Positions 50,635 through 59,440 of a stretch of 64,000 bases of DNA are shown in pieces. How positions within the stretch are numbered: the stretch's first letter is position 1; every line of letters starts with the position of its first letter. Source of the stretch: VGWB01 sp964480945 (GTDB lineage Bacteria > Bacteroidota > Ignavibacteria > UBA10030); contig CAYZRX010000002.1 in assembly GCA_964480945.1 (NCBI GenBank), positions 1 to 64,000 on the forward strand, given 5' to 3'. A program made the position numbers and the translations under genes. Below the pieces are notes generated by a model. That model was not told the origin of the DNA. It searched no databases and was given only the letters and a program-made list of their open reading frames with translations.

Positions 50635-51699
50635 TCAGGAAGGTTTCTTTTCGGGTTGTTTCGGCTGCACGAGGAAGCGCAGATCGTACCCCTTCTCCGC
50701 GAGTTGGCGCAGATTCTTTTGTATCACATCCAGAACGGTTTCGCTCGGAATGATATGGACGATTCCGTACTGGATTTCCGTCTTCCGCTCGACGTAGATC
50801 TCCCCCTGATAGCGCTCCTGTGGATCGTACTGGATCTCGCCCCCCTTGGTCCAGGGGGCAAGGAGGTACGAGATCTGTGCCGGTATCAGCTTGACGAGGC
50901 CGACGAGCTCGAAGTTCGGAACGCCGTCGCGTATCGCGAGGGCAATCGAGCCGCTCGCGCCTGGAGCTACGATGGCGTCGACGATGAATGATCCCTTCCC
51001 ATCCCTGTTCGGGGAGCTGACGATCCCCTTCGTGACCATTCGGTAGCCTGCCGGGTAGCCGAAGAGATACACGAACGTTCCCCATTCGAGCTCTTTCGCC
51101 TTGCCGAAGGGATACGCGAACGCTCGCACCCCCAGCGTCCGGCGCGCGTCGAGCTTTTGGCCGAGGAAAACGAGGTCGGCAGCGCGGTCGAGCGCCAGAA
51201 CCTCCAGAGCAACGCCGCCGGCCACCTCGCTGAGGAAGATCAGCTGACTCATTCTTAAGGAAAAGGTCTTAACGTACACCGTCGATTGTCTGTTCTCTGA
51301 CAGGTAATAGGTGATGGCGGTATCGGGAAAGTCGACTACGTGAGCACACGTGAGCAGCGCGATTCTGCCGTCCTGGTTGTAGATCGTCGTTCCCGTTCCG
51401 GCATTTGATTGGTGTTGGAAGGAAACGTCTCGCTCGGCTCGTTGGAGGACTTGAGGAGTGATGTCGGAAAGTCGAACGGAGTCCTCGAGCGAGAATGCAT
51501 AGCTTTTATAGCTCGTCATCACGCTGACGCGTTTGACGCTCTCGCTGATCTCTTCCAATTGTTCTGAGCAGCCTCGATACGGAAACTCGGAATCATACTT
51601 CCCGTCAGCGAGCGTAGGGTAGACCTCTTTGTAGATGGAAGGAGCACATGAGAAGCCTGTAATGGAGACGAGTGCGAGAATCAGAGGGACGAATTTCAT
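50635..51699 (-). CDS. Trypsin-like serine protease lipoprotein
   Basis: Protein of 354 residues. An N-terminal signal peptide ends in a lipobox (ITGFSC, Cys18). The body has a chymotrypsin-like pattern: catalytic His120 in LLTCAHVVDF, an acidic residue in ALDRAADLVFL (Asp171 or Asp175), and the nucleophile Ser249 in APGASGSIAL with the GxSG oxyanion sequence. No PDZ domain is seen, unlike DegP/HtrA. It would sit on the periplasmic face of a membrane. Its ATG has AAGGAG 7 nt ahead. Protease activity is inferred; some such proteins are pseudo-enzymes. Confidence 0.75.
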   Translation of the reverse strand: MKFVPLILALVSITGFSCAPSIYKEVYPTLADGKYDSEFPYRGCSEQLEEISESVKRVSVMTSYKSYAFSLEDSVRLSDITPQVLQRAERDVSFQHQSNAGTGTTIYNQDGRIALLTCAHVVDFPDTAITYYLSENRQSTVYVKTFSLRMSQLIFLSEVAGGVALEVLALDRAADLVFLGQKLDARRTLGVRAFAYPFGKAKELEWGTFVYLFGYPAGYRMVTKGIVSSPNRDGKGSFIVDAIVAPGASGSIALAIRDGVPNFELVGLVKLIPAQISYLLAPWTKGGEIQYDPQERYQGEIYVERKTEIQYGIVHIIPSETVLDVIQKNLRQLAEKGYDLRFLVQPKQPEKKPS

Positions 51700-51712
51700 A
51701 GCTGGCTCCTTC

Positions 51713-51766
51713 AGTACTCCGGATTGGGTGTCGGCCGAATCCCGTCAAGGGAAACCGGGGAGTACT
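51713..51766. repeat. Inverted repeat between osmC and the protease gene
   Basis: AGTACTCC (51713-51720) and GGAGTACT (51759-51766) are perfect reverse complements with a CCGG on each inner side (the right arm has extra G residues). The right arm reaches the osmC stop codon. GGAGTACTTGAGT recurs at about 52231, so the motif may be a small repeat. It could form a hairpin between the two genes. Confidence 0.55.
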
Positions 51767-52176
51767 TAGTCCGGGTACGTGAACGTCAAATCAAGCTTGA
51801 TATCGGGATGAATACTTTTGGCCACAGGACAGGCGCGCGCGATGTTCTCCAGCCTGGTTCGATGCGAGGTTGCGATCCCGGCCGGAAAGTCTATCTTGAC
51901 CACGATCTTCGCGATCCGGCGGGGCGGGTCCGTGCTCATGTGCTTTTCTGCGTACACCTTCGTGCCGGCAAGGCGAACGCCCTCCTGTTCCACCGCGAGG
52001 GCCATCGTTGTGACTTTGCACGTCGCCAGCGCGGTTACAACGAGGTCGGTGGGCGAGAAGCTTTCGCCGCGACCATGGTTGTCGGTCGGCGCGTCGGTGA
52101 TCAGTCTCACTCCGCTCGGGGCGTGGACGGCCTCGCAGCGCAGCTCACCAAGATAACGGAACGATTGGGCGACCAT
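51766..52176 (-). CDS. OsmC/Ohr-family peroxide-reducing protein
   Basis: OsmC-family protein of 136 residues, thiol peroxidase-like, reducing organic peroxides. The two active cysteines are Cys53 (SPTDLVVTALATCKV) and Cys116 (ARACPVAKS), in the expected positions; the family arginine/glutamate partners (GVRLITDAPTDNHGRGE and EKHMSTDPPRRI) are also visible. It is probably an independent gene: it is 67 bp upstream of the protease gene and far from valS. Confidence 0.9.
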   Translation of the reverse strand: MVAQSFRYLGELRCEAVHAPSGVRLITDAPTDNHGRGESFSPTDLVVTALATCKVTTMALAVEQEGVRLAGTKVYAEKHMSTDPPRRIAKIVVKIDFPAGIATSHRTRLENIARACPVAKSIHPDIKLDLTFTYPD

Positions 52177-52336
52177 AGGAAAAATGAAAAAGTGAAAAGG
52201 AAAAAAGAAAAATCACGATTGATGGGTGGAGGAGTACTTGAGTCTTCACGTATGCCAGTGGTAAGTATGTGAATGGATGGAAAAGGAGCTGCGAGGAAGA
52301 GAAGAGAACGAAGGGGAGACGGGGGTCCGGATCCTG
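52177..52336. other. Gap between valS and osmC, A-rich, no gene seen
   Basis: The gap contains an A-rich stretch (about 52182-52213) and a GGAGTACTT motif near 52231. I see no promoter matching the TTG-20-TAnnTTTG pattern, no ORF with coding character and no T-run terminator for valS. Confidence 0.5.
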
Positions 52337-55054
52337 TTACTCCAGGAGCTGCGACAGGTTCCCCTGCAGCTTCTCGACGCTCGTCTTGAAGCTGGTCAGC
52401 TTCTCTCTCTCCCGCTCGACGACCTCTTTCGGTGCGCGTTCGACGAACGATGCAGTACCGAGCTTCCGGCTGATGCTTTCGATCGCCTCCTGCAACCGCG
52501 CAATCTCTTTCTCTAGCCGGCCGCGCTCGGCCCCGAGATCGATCAGTCCCTCGAGCGGAACGAAGATCTCCGATCCGTTCACCACGGCGCTCGATGCGAA
52601 CTTCGGTTTCGCGGGCGACGTCAGACTCTCAATATCGGAAACACGAGCCAGCTTCTTCAGGTATTTGCCGTACGTGTCGAAGATCGCGCCGCTCGCCCCG
52701 TCACCGAAACGGACCTTCACGACGATTTCCTTCGAGGGCGAGATATTGTTCTCTCCGCGAATGTTCCGCACCGCGTTGATGAGGTTCTGAATGAACGCCA
52801 TATCGTCTTCGGCCTTCCGGTCAATCCACCGCTCGTCGACGGTTGGAAACGAAGCCTGCATGATCGACCGCCCCTTTCGCTCGGCGAGATGCTGCCACAG
52901 CTCCTCTGTGACAAACGGCATCAAGGGATGCAGCATCCGAAGCGCCTGGTCGAAGATCCAGAGCGCTCGCTCGAGAACGGCGCGCTTCACATCGATCCCC
53001 TCGTCGCTGTAGAATCGGGTTTTCGCGAGCTCGACGTACCAATCGCAGAAGTCATGCCAGATGAAATCGTACAAGATCTTGCTCGACTCATTGAGGTGAA
53101 ACTCGCCCAGCGCCGCGTCGAAATCTCCGACGGCGTGGTTGAGACGCGAAAGAATCCAGCGGTCAGCGAGATCAAGGTGCTCGAGGGACAGTGTGCGCAT
53201 CTCTTCATCCCTTAATCCGCTGTTCAGTTCTGCCTTGTTCATCAGCAGAAAGCGTCCTGCATTCCAGATCTTGTTGGCGAAGTTGCGTCCGATTTCGCAC
53301 TTTTCCGACGAGAAGAGGACGTCCTGGCCGAGCGGCGCCAGGTATGCGACCGTAAACCGGAGCGCGTCCGACCCATACTGGTCGATCACGTCGAGCGGGT
53401 CGGGTGAATTGCCGAGCGACTTGCTCATCTTCCGGCCGCCGACATCGCGGATGATGCTCGTGAAGTACACATCGCGGAAGGGGATGAGGTCCTCGTCGCG
53501 TTCGCGCGGTTTCCCGTCAAGTCGCGGTTCGCCCCGGAGAAACTCCATGTTTGCCATGATCATCCGGGCAACCCAGAAGAAGATAATATCCGGTCCCGTG
53601 ACGAGCGTGTCCGTCGGATTGAAGTAGCGCAGATCCTCGCTGTCGCGCGGCCATCCAAGCGTGGAGAACGGCCAGAGCCACGATGAGAACCATGTGTCCA
53701 GCACGTCGTCGTCCTGGCGGATGGGAGTGTGTTCATCGAGCTCGAGTTTCTTGCGGGCTTCGTTTTCGTCGCGAGCGGCCGTCAATCGTCCGTCCGGGGC
53801 GTAGTACACGGGGATCCGATGCCCCCACCAGATCTGACGGGAGATGCACCAGTCGCGGATGTTCGTCATCCAGTGCTCGTACACTTTCTCCCACCGCTGC
53901 GGATGGAAGCGTATCTTCCCTTCACGCACCACGCGCAGCGCGGGTTCCGCCAGGGGTTTCATCTTCACGAACCACTGATCGGAGAGGTATGGCTCGATCA
54001 CCGTGTGGCACCGGTAGCATTTTCCGACGTTGTGTTTGTACGGCTCGACTTTCAGCAAGCACCCCTGTGCTTCGAGATCCTTGACGATCTGCTTCCGGCA
54101 CGCGAAGCGTTCCAGACCGGCGTACTGCTTCGGCACGGACGCGTTGAGGTACCCGCGCTCGTCGAAAATATTGACCTGCTCGAGATTGTGCCGCTGACCG
54201 ATCAGGAAATCGTTCGGGTCGTGGGCGGGGGTGACCTTGACCATGCCGGTGCCGAACGTCTCGTCGACGTAATCGTCCGCGATGATCGGCAACTTGCGGC
54301 CTACGAGCGGAAGGACCGCGTTCTTGCCGATCAGGTTCTTGTAGCGCTCGTCGCGTGGGCTGACAGCGACGGCCGTGTCGCCCAGCATCGTTTCGGGCCG
54401 CGTCGTCGCCACGACGGCAAACTCCCCCGTTCCTTCGATAGGGTACTTGATGTGCCACAGGTGGCCGTCCGACTCGGCATACTCCACCTCGTCGTCACTC
54501 AGCGCTGTCTGGTGGAACGGGCACCAGTTGACGATGTACTTGCCGCGGTAGACCAAACCCTTCTCGAACATCCTCACGAAAACCTCCCGCACCGCCTCGG
54601 ACAGTCCTTCATCCATCGTGAAGCGCTCCCGCTGCCAGTCGCACGAGCAGCCGAGCTTCCGCAATTGCCTGATGATCGTCCGGCCGTACTGTTCTCTCCA
54701 CTGCCAGACTCGTTCAACGAACTTCTCGCGTCCGACATCGTGGCGCTTGAGCCCCTCTTTGGCGAGAGCCTTCTCAACGGCGTTCTGCGTGGCGATGCCG
54801 GCGTGATCGGTGCCCGGGACCCAGCACGCTTCATACCCCTGCATCCGCTTCCACCGAACAAGGATGTCCTGGATCGTGTTGTTCAGGACGTGGCCCATCG
54901 TCAGGATGCCTGTGATGTTCGGCGGGGGGATGACGATCGTATACGGCGTCTTCTCCCTGTTGACCGTAGCGTGAAAGAGGTTGTGGGAATCCCAATGCCG
55001 GTACCACTTGTCTTCGACCTCTTTCGGATTGTATGCCTTTGGAAGCTCTTGCAT
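52337..55054 (-). CDS. valS: Valine-tRNA ligase
   Basis: ValS of 905 residues, class I synthetase charging tRNA-Val with editing of threonine. HIGH-type signature PPPNITGILTMGHVLN (43-58, TMGH), CP1 editing domain (about 150-370; SPRDERYKNLIGKNAVLPLVGRKLPII), KMSKS signature GGRKMSKSLGNSPDP (about 537-551), anticodon-binding domain, and a C-terminal coiled coil (about 830-905; ERGRLEKEIARLQEAIESISRKL) that is typical of ValS. ATG 55054 is used. The promoter candidate is at 55091-55121. I see no T-box leader. Confidence 0.97.
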   Translation of the reverse strand: MQELPKAYNPKEVEDKWYRHWDSHNLFHATVNREKTPYTIVIPPPNITGILTMGHVLNNTIQDILVRWKRMQGYEACWVPGTDHAGIATQNAVEKALAKEGLKRHDVGREKFVERVWQWREQYGRTIIRQLRKLGCSCDWQRERFTMDEGLSEAVREVFVRMFEKGLVYRGKYIVNWCPFHQTALSDDEVEYAESDGHLWHIKYPIEGTGEFAVVATTRPETMLGDTAVAVSPRDERYKNLIGKNAVLPLVGRKLPIIADDYVDETFGTGMVKVTPAHDPNDFLIGQRHNLEQVNIFDERGYLNASVPKQYAGLERFACRKQIVKDLEAQGCLLKVEPYKHNVGKCYRCHTVIEPYLSDQWFVKMKPLAEPALRVVREGKIRFHPQRWEKVYEHWMTNIRDWCISRQIWWGHRIPVYYAPDGRLTAARDENEARKKLELDEHTPIRQDDDVLDTWFSSWLWPFSTLGWPRDSEDLRYFNPTDTLVTGPDIIFFWVARMIMANMEFLRGEPRLDGKPRERDEDLIPFRDVYFTSIIRDVGGRKMSKSLGNSPDPLDVIDQYGSDALRFTVAYLAPLGQDVLFSSEKCEIGRNFANKIWNAGRFLLMNKAELNSGLRDEEMRTLSLEHLDLADRWILSRLNHAVGDFDAALGEFHLNESSKILYDFIWHDFCDWYVELAKTRFYSDEGIDVKRAVLERALWIFDQALRMLHPLMPFVTEELWQHLAERKGRSIMQASFPTVDERWIDRKAEDDMAFIQNLINAVRNIRGENNISPSKEIVVKVRFGDGASGAIFDTYGKYLKKLARVSDIESLTSPAKPKFASSAVVNGSEIFVPLEGLIDLGAERGRLEKEIARLQEAIESISRKLGTASFVERAPKEVVEREREKLTSFKTSVEKLQGNLSQLLE

Positions 55055-55367
55055 TTCAGGAGTTGGGGGAAGAAGTGAGGTTCGCTCGACTCAATAAACG
55101 AAAATTCAGTATGGAAATCAACGACGCGGCCGGGTGCGCTCCTATTCCGTCGAAGTGTCACGACCCTCACCGGAGCACCATCCTCAATTTCGTCGCAGCG
55201 CTTGCGAAGTGGTTTCCTGTACAAAGAGACGGGGCAACGGGAACGGCCGCCGGGAGGATTGCGGACTAAGACGCGAATCGCCGCTTCGAGTCTGGAAGGA
55301 GCACGGCAGAGTGGTGGGGGAGTATGAGACGAAGATGGAGAACGGGAGAGCCCTCGCCAGGTTCACC
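55055..55367. other. Gap between M23 peptidase gene and valS
   Basis: 313-bp intergenic stretch. The part nearest valS holds a promoter candidate on the minus strand. The rest (55122-55367) shows short open frames without coding character, no RNA gene and no repeat that I recognise. Confidence 0.5.
55091..55121 (-). promoter_or_regulatory. Candidate promoter for valS
   Basis: Minus strand: TTG at 55121-55119, then after 20 nt TTTATTGA at 55098-55091. The -7 box differs from TAnnTTTG at two positions. The leader to ATG 55054 would be about 30 nt. Confidence 0.35.
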
Positions 55368-56519
55368 CTACCGGCGCGATGGCTCCGTGACAAGCAATGA
55401 GATCGTCAGATCCGATTCATTGCCCGCGAGATCCCATGCGGCAATTTTCAATTCGTGGCGGCCGGGTATGAGGTTCGCGGCCTCAATGACGCCTGCGCCC
55501 TCGGGCAGACGATCGTAGAAGGGAAGCCGGTTCCCGGGCTGTATGTACAGTTTCTCGAATCGACCCCTTCGTCGGAGGGCGGGCGTTCGGTCAAAATACC
55601 AACCGATCTCGTGGACTTCCACGTCAGGCATAAACTTCTTTGCTGAAACGAAGAGGCGCTCGCCGTCGAGGAATGTTTCGAACCGGTATGCGCCAATCTT
55701 GTATTTCGGCGCGTCAGATCGGTCAGTGACTCTGACACTGACCCCGATGGGCCCTGACACACGCAGCGGGCCACGCGCGAGGTACTCGCTCGGTCCCAAT
55801 CGTCTCACGTCGCCGACCCACAGGCTCGCTCTGCCCCTGACACGGGAGGCCCGATCAAGTGGAGACAATGCGATCATGCGAAACACCGGAGGAACCGTGT
55901 CCTGCAAGAGGGAGGCGAAGTGTGGAAGCATGAGGGGATTAATCGGGTTCATACAGGAATCCCGAACTTCAAAATGAAGATGTGCTGAGCCCACCCCCGT
56001 GTCGCCAGTGTAGGCAATGATCTCTCCTTTGCGGACGGGGAACATCGTGCTATCGACGTCGATCTCGAGCGAGTACCTCTTCTGTTGTTTCTGGTATTTT
56101 CTGACGTAGGTGTCGATCGAGTCTTTGAACTTCTGCAGGTGAGCGTAGAGCGTGACGAACCCGTCGCGGTGACGGATAGAGAGCATCTTGCCGTAGCCCC
56201 GCCGTGAGACTTGGATGTGCCGCACGTAGCCGTCACGCGTCGCATACACCGGATATCCCCTCTGCTTGTTGGTAGAGATGTCGATCCCTTCGTGGAAATG
56301 GGTTTGGCGATAGTCGGCAAATGAAGAGGTGATGGTCGTGCTGGCGTTCGTCGGCCAGATGTAGTCCCGAAGGTCCGTCCGGAGCGTGTCGAAAGGAGCA
56401 TAGATTTCATCGAGAAGGCTGATGGGAGGGCTCGCTTCCTTGCGATGAGAAGGGGAGGAGGAACCGCCGGGGAACGCGAGGAGAACGCACGTGAACAAAA
56501 GAGCTGCTGCGATCTGCAT
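55368..56519 (-). CDS. M23-family peptidase (secreted)
   Basis: Protein of 383 residues. A signal peptide (1-20, ...LLAFPGGSSSPS) precedes an M23 (lysostaphin/LytM) domain (about 60-195) with zinc ligands His76 and Asp80 in HFHEGIDIST and His180/His182 in SAHLHFEV; His127 in LYAHLQKFKD completes the set. It should cut peptidoglycan cross-links in the periplasm. The C-terminal half (about 215-383) is an Ig-like or FlgD-like beta domain ending LKIAAWDLAGNESDLTISLLVTEP. ATG 56519 is chosen as the signal-peptide start; ATG 56558 in frame would add 13 residues, and the frame continues to 56771 inside the neighbouring gene. Confidence 0.9.
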   Translation of the reverse strand: MQIAAALLFTCVLLAFPGGSSSPSHRKEASPPISLLDEIYAPFDTLRTDLRDYIWPTNASTTITSSFADYRQTHFHEGIDISTNKQRGYPVYATRDGYVRHIQVSRRGYGKMLSIRHRDGFVTLYAHLQKFKDSIDTYVRKYQKQQKRYSLEIDVDSTMFPVRKGEIIAYTGDTGVGSAHLHFEVRDSCMNPINPLMLPHFASLLQDTVPPVFRMIALSPLDRASRVRGRASLWVGDVRRLGPSEYLARGPLRVSGPIGVSVRVTDRSDAPKYKIGAYRFETFLDGERLFVSAKKFMPDVEVHEIGWYFDRTPALRRRGRFEKLYIQPGNRLPFYDRLPEGAGVIEAANLIPGRHELKIAAWDLAGNESDLTISLLVTEPSRR

Positions 56520-56563
56520 TCTGGTCAGTTCCAACGAAAGCCCTCTCTGATGGTTCATCCGGC

Positions 56564-56941
56564 CTAGATCAGTTTCCCGAGCACATACCCGATCGTGATG
56601 CCGGTGAGCAAAGCGACCGTTATCACTCTGTAATTCAGAACGTCTTTCGAGTAGCCCCTCCGGATCGCGACGATGGAGACAAGATACCCAATGCCGTTCA
56701 GGAGCCAGAGGAATGGAAGGGAGAGAACGTGTGCGATGATGGGTCCGACGACGGGAACGAGGCCGATCCATGCCAAGAGGGCTGCGAATGCCTGTCCCAG
56801 AATCCCCACCAGCAGCACCATCAGCGCAACGATGTTCTTGTCGACCCGGTAGTGGACGCCGATCTCAATCAGGAGAATGATCAGGCACCACGCAATAAGC
56901 GCGTTCCGGTAATTGCCCAGGAACTGTCTGATCTTGTTCAT
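56564..56941 (-). CDS. Membrane protein, unknown (4 TM)
   Basis: Protein of 125 residues with four hydrophobic segments (about 11-30, 36-63, 65-92 and 108-125) and little else: IAWCLIILLIEIGVHY, IVALMVLLVGILGQAFAALLAW, IIAHVLSLPFLWLLNGIGYLV and VITVALLTGITIGYVLGKLI. I do not recognise a family. Its ATG overlaps the stop of the fumarylacetoacetate-hydrolase-family gene by 4 bp and its stop is 44 bp before the M23 peptidase start (5 bp from the alternative start), so the three genes form an operon. Confidence 0.75.
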   Translation of the reverse strand: MNKIRQFLGNYRNALIAWCLIILLIEIGVHYRVDKNIVALMVLLVGILGQAFAALLAWIGLVPVVGPIIAHVLSLPFLWLLNGIGYLVSIVAIRRGYSKDVLNYRVITVALLTGITIGYVLGKLI

Positions 56942-57627
56942 CCACCGACAGGTGCTTGCTGAACAGTCACGCTCAGTGAGCTGATGGGATTGCCCTCAGG
57001 AGAAAGCAGCTGTGCGTCGAGCCTATCCCCGGGGACCGCCGGCGCAACCCCCTCCGGCGTCCCGGTGAAGATGATGTCCCCACGCTCGAAGGTGAAGAAC
57101 TGGGAAATGTATGCAATCAGCTCGTCCACCTTGAAGAGGAAGTTCCGGGTGTTGGACTGCTGCCGGGTCGTTCTGTTGACGTCGAGTCTGAGCCCGAGAT
57201 TGTGGGGGTCGGGGACGTCGCTTGCGGGTGCGAAGCTGGAGATCGGTGCCGATGTGTCGAACGCTTTCGACAGCGTCCAGGGCAGCCCCTTTTTCTTCGC
57301 GTCGTTCTGGATGTCCCTCATGGTCATATCAAGTCCGATTCCATATCCGGCCACGTGGTTGAAAGCGTTGCCGCGCTGGATATTTTTCCCCCCTTTCCCG
57401 ATGAGTACAGTCATCTCCACTTCATGATGGAATTCCCGCGAGATTGAAGGCGCAAAAACAATTCCCCCGTCGCTGATGAGTGCGGTCGTCGGCTTCAGAA
57501 AAAACACGGGCGATTCAGGGATAGCGTCCTTCATCTCCCTTGCATGTTCAGCATAGTTCCTGCCGACGCAAAAGATTTTCTTTATCTCGAGTTCTTCGTC
57601 TGTCCGATTGATGTGCGCGAAGGGCAT
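56938..57627 (-). CDS. Fumarylacetoacetate hydrolase family protein
   Basis: FAH-superfamily enzyme of 229 residues. Metal-binding carboxylates: Glu69 and Glu71 in FHHEVEMTVLIG and Asp100 in GIGLDMTMRDIQ, plus the FCVGRNYAEHARE N-terminal motif and the typical FTGTPEGVAP near the C-terminus. Short FAH proteins like this (YcgM type) hydrolyse acylpyruvates, decarboxylate oxaloacetate, or act on homoprotocatechuate products. It heads a three-gene operon with a membrane protein and the M23 peptidase, from the promoter at 57667-57697. The substrate is not clear. Confidence 0.88.
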   Translation of the reverse strand: MPFAHINRTDEELEIKKIFCVGRNYAEHAREMKDAIPESPVFFLKPTTALISDGGIVFAPSISREFHHEVEMTVLIGKGGKNIQRGNAFNHVAGYGIGLDMTMRDIQNDAKKKGLPWTLSKAFDTSAPISSFAPASDVPDPHNLGLRLDVNRTTRQQSNTRNFLFKVDELIAYISQFFTFERGDIIFTGTPEGVAPAVPGDRLDAQLLSPEGNPISSLSVTVQQAPVGG

Positions 57628-57666
57628 GGGCTTTCCGTCTCGGAATCGTTCCTGATTTGATCAGAT

Positions 57667-57697
57667 AAAATATAGGCAAGTCGCGTGATTTTCGCAA
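57667..57697 (-). promoter_or_regulatory. Promoter of the FAH-family gene
   Basis: Minus strand: TTG at 57697-57695, 20 nt, TATATTTT at 57674-57667. It differs from TAnnTTTG only at the last base. Transcription would start near 57661, about 34 nt before ATG 57627. Confidence 0.55.
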
Positions 57698-57854
57698 TAG
57701 AATCGTGAAGCACAGGCAGATACGCGGAACTTTTGGGAAGGAAGGACGCTGCTGGCGATCGCTCGGTATCGCGAGGACGATGACTCAGCCAGCGCGTTGC
57801 GCACGCTCGCGGATCCGCCGCTGTCGTTGAGGAGAGGCGCGGGCAAGATTCTCC

Positions 57855-57885
57855 TTGTTCACATGAAGAAAAACTGGTATCTTCG
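57855..57885 (+). promoter_or_regulatory. Candidate promoter for purM
   Basis: TTG at 57855-57857, 20 nt, TATCTTCG at 57878-57885. The start would be near 57891, about 16 nt before ATG 57907. The 157 bp between this and the divergent FAH promoter hold nothing I recognise. Confidence 0.45.
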
Positions 57886-57906
57886 AACCGGTTGCCACAA
57901 GATGAA

Positions 57907-58914
57907 ATGCCGGGAAAAACGACCTACAAGGACGCCGGTGTCGACATCGAAGCCGGAGAACATCTGGTGCGACGGATTAAAGCGGGGGTTCGCTCCACGT
58001 TCAGTCGCCACGTCCTGACGGACATCGGCGCGTTCGGTGCATTCTATCGCGCAGAGTTCAGGGGCTTCCGCAAGCCTGTTCTGGTTTCCAGTGTGGACGG
58101 CGTCGGGACGAAGCTCAAGATCGCGTTCGCGATGAACAGGCACGACACCGTGGGGCAGGACCTGGTCAACCATTGTGTCAACGACATTCTTGTGTGCGGA
58201 GCCAAGCCGCTCTACTTTCTCGATTATTTTGCCACGGGAAAGCTCTCGCCCGATGTCGCCGGACGGGTGATATCGGGATTCGTCAAGGCGTGCAAGGAGA
58301 ACGGCTGCTCGCTGGTGGGTGGAGAAACGGCTGAGATGCCCGGCTTCTATGCAGAGGGGGAGTACGATCTCGCAGGCACCATCGTCGGCGTCGTTGATCA
58401 AGGGAGCATCTTGGGCGGGAAGAAGGTCAAGCCCGGCGACGTGCTGATCGGCTTGCCGTCGACAGGGCTGCACACGAACGGATACTCTCTGGCGCGAGCC
58501 GTCCTGTTGAGTCGGTTTGATCTCGATCAGTATTTCGAAGAGCTGAGAGCCACTCTCGGCGACGAGCTCTTAAGGGTGCACCGATCGTATTTTGGGGCGA
58601 TCTATCCCCTTCTTCAAAAAAACAAGATCAACGGGATGTCGCATATCACCGGCGGAGGGATTGAGGGGAACACCGTTCGCGTTCTCCCGAAGGGTTTCAA
58701 GCTCAAGATCGACTGGCGCGCGTGGGAACGGCCGGCGATCTTCCGATTGATTCAACAGGTCGGGAACGTTCCGGAAGTGGATATGCGGCGAACGTTCAAT
58801 CTTGGTGTGGGGTTGATCTTGATCAGTTCGCGCACGGCTGCTGACGGGATCCTGCGGGCGTTGAAACGAAAACGGGAATCCCCGTTCATCATAGGGGAGG
58901 TCAGTAGGGGGTAG
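57907..58914 (+). CDS. purM: Phosphoribosylformylglycinamidine cyclo-ligase
   Basis: PurM (AIR synthase) of 335 residues, fifth step of purine synthesis. TYKDAGVDIEAGEHLVRRIK (5-24) is the classical start, then VSSVDGVGTKLKIAFAMNRHDTVGQDLVNHCVNDILVCGA with the ATP/substrate site, GLHTNGYSLARAVL and HITGGGIEGN. ATG 57907 is chosen over TTG 57892 because it gives the normal family N-terminus. DUF2721 and other genes follow on the same strand. Confidence 0.95.
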   Translation: MPGKTTYKDAGVDIEAGEHLVRRIKAGVRSTFSRHVLTDIGAFGAFYRAEFRGFRKPVLVSSVDGVGTKLKIAFAMNRHDTVGQDLVNHCVNDILVCGAKPLYFLDYFATGKLSPDVAGRVISGFVKACKENGCSLVGGETAEMPGFYAEGEYDLAGTIVGVVDQGSILGGKKVKPGDVLIGLPSTGLHTNGYSLARAVLLSRFDLDQYFEELRATLGDELLRVHRSYFGAIYPLLQKNKINGMSHITGGGIEGNTVRVLPKGFKLKIDWRAWERPAIFRLIQQVGNVPEVDMRRTFNLGVGLILISSRTAADGILRALKRKRESPFIIGEVSRG

Positions 58915-58944
58915 CCCAGAGCGCGACTGAAAAGAGGCTTTCCA

Positions 58945-59430
58945 ATGAATCCCGGCTTGGGGGAAAATCCTACCGTCATTCAGCTCATTCAGTGGATTCT
59001 TGCGCCGGCGGTGATGATCAACGCCTGCGGACTACTTTTTTTGGCGACCAGCAACAAATACTCGATGGTGCTGAATCGGATCCGGCTCTTGAATGAAGAG
59101 AAACGGAAGCTCGCGAAGAAGCTTGCCGAGGCGCACTTCGAAGAGACATTACGTCTTGAGAGCCTTGTGCGCCAGATCGGACAGCTGATGGATCGCGGGA
59201 AGCTCCTCAGGAATTCGGTGATGTGCTACACCGGAGCGATCGCACTCTTCATCCTGACATCGCTCCTCATCGGTGGCGGCTTTTTCAGCGCGATGCTTCG
59301 ATCGAACGTTCTGATTGCGGCGTCGTTTCTCCTGGGGATGGCGACGGCCTTTGTCGGAGTTCTCTATTCTTTCTTGGATGCGAAGCGGGGTTACGAAATC
59401 GTTCGGTTCGATGTTCAGGTGGATGAGTAG
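58945..59430 (+). CDS. DUF2721 membrane protein
   Basis: Protein of 161 residues of the DUF2721 family, function unknown. Three hydrophobic segments: about 16-37 (WILAPAVMINACGLLFLATSN), 93-115 and 117-142. The loop between the first two is amphipathic and charged (RIRLLNEEKRKLAKKLAEAHFEET). It lies 30 bp after purM. Its last codons overlap a possible upstream start (ATG 59423) of the acetyltransferase. Confidence 0.82.
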   Translation: MNPGLGENPTVIQLIQWILAPAVMINACGLLFLATSNKYSMVLNRIRLLNEEKRKLAKKLAEAHFEETLRLESLVRQIGQLMDRGKLLRNSVMCYTGAIALFILTSLLIGGGFFSAMLRSNVLIAASFLLGMATAFVGVLYSFLDAKRGYEIVRFDVQVDE

Positions 59431-59440
59431 CGGGGCTCGA

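Noticed and set aside
53729..55078. 449-residue + strand frame opposite valS
   Set aside because: It is entirely antisense to the conserved valyl-tRNA synthetase.
55055..55367. T-box leader for valS
   Set aside because: No T-box sequence or terminator/antiterminator pair is visible, and T-boxes are mainly a Firmicutes feature.
57661..57846. 61-residue minus frame in the purM/FAH divergent region
   Set aside because: It overlaps the FAH promoter box (57667-57697) and has no ribosome-binding site.
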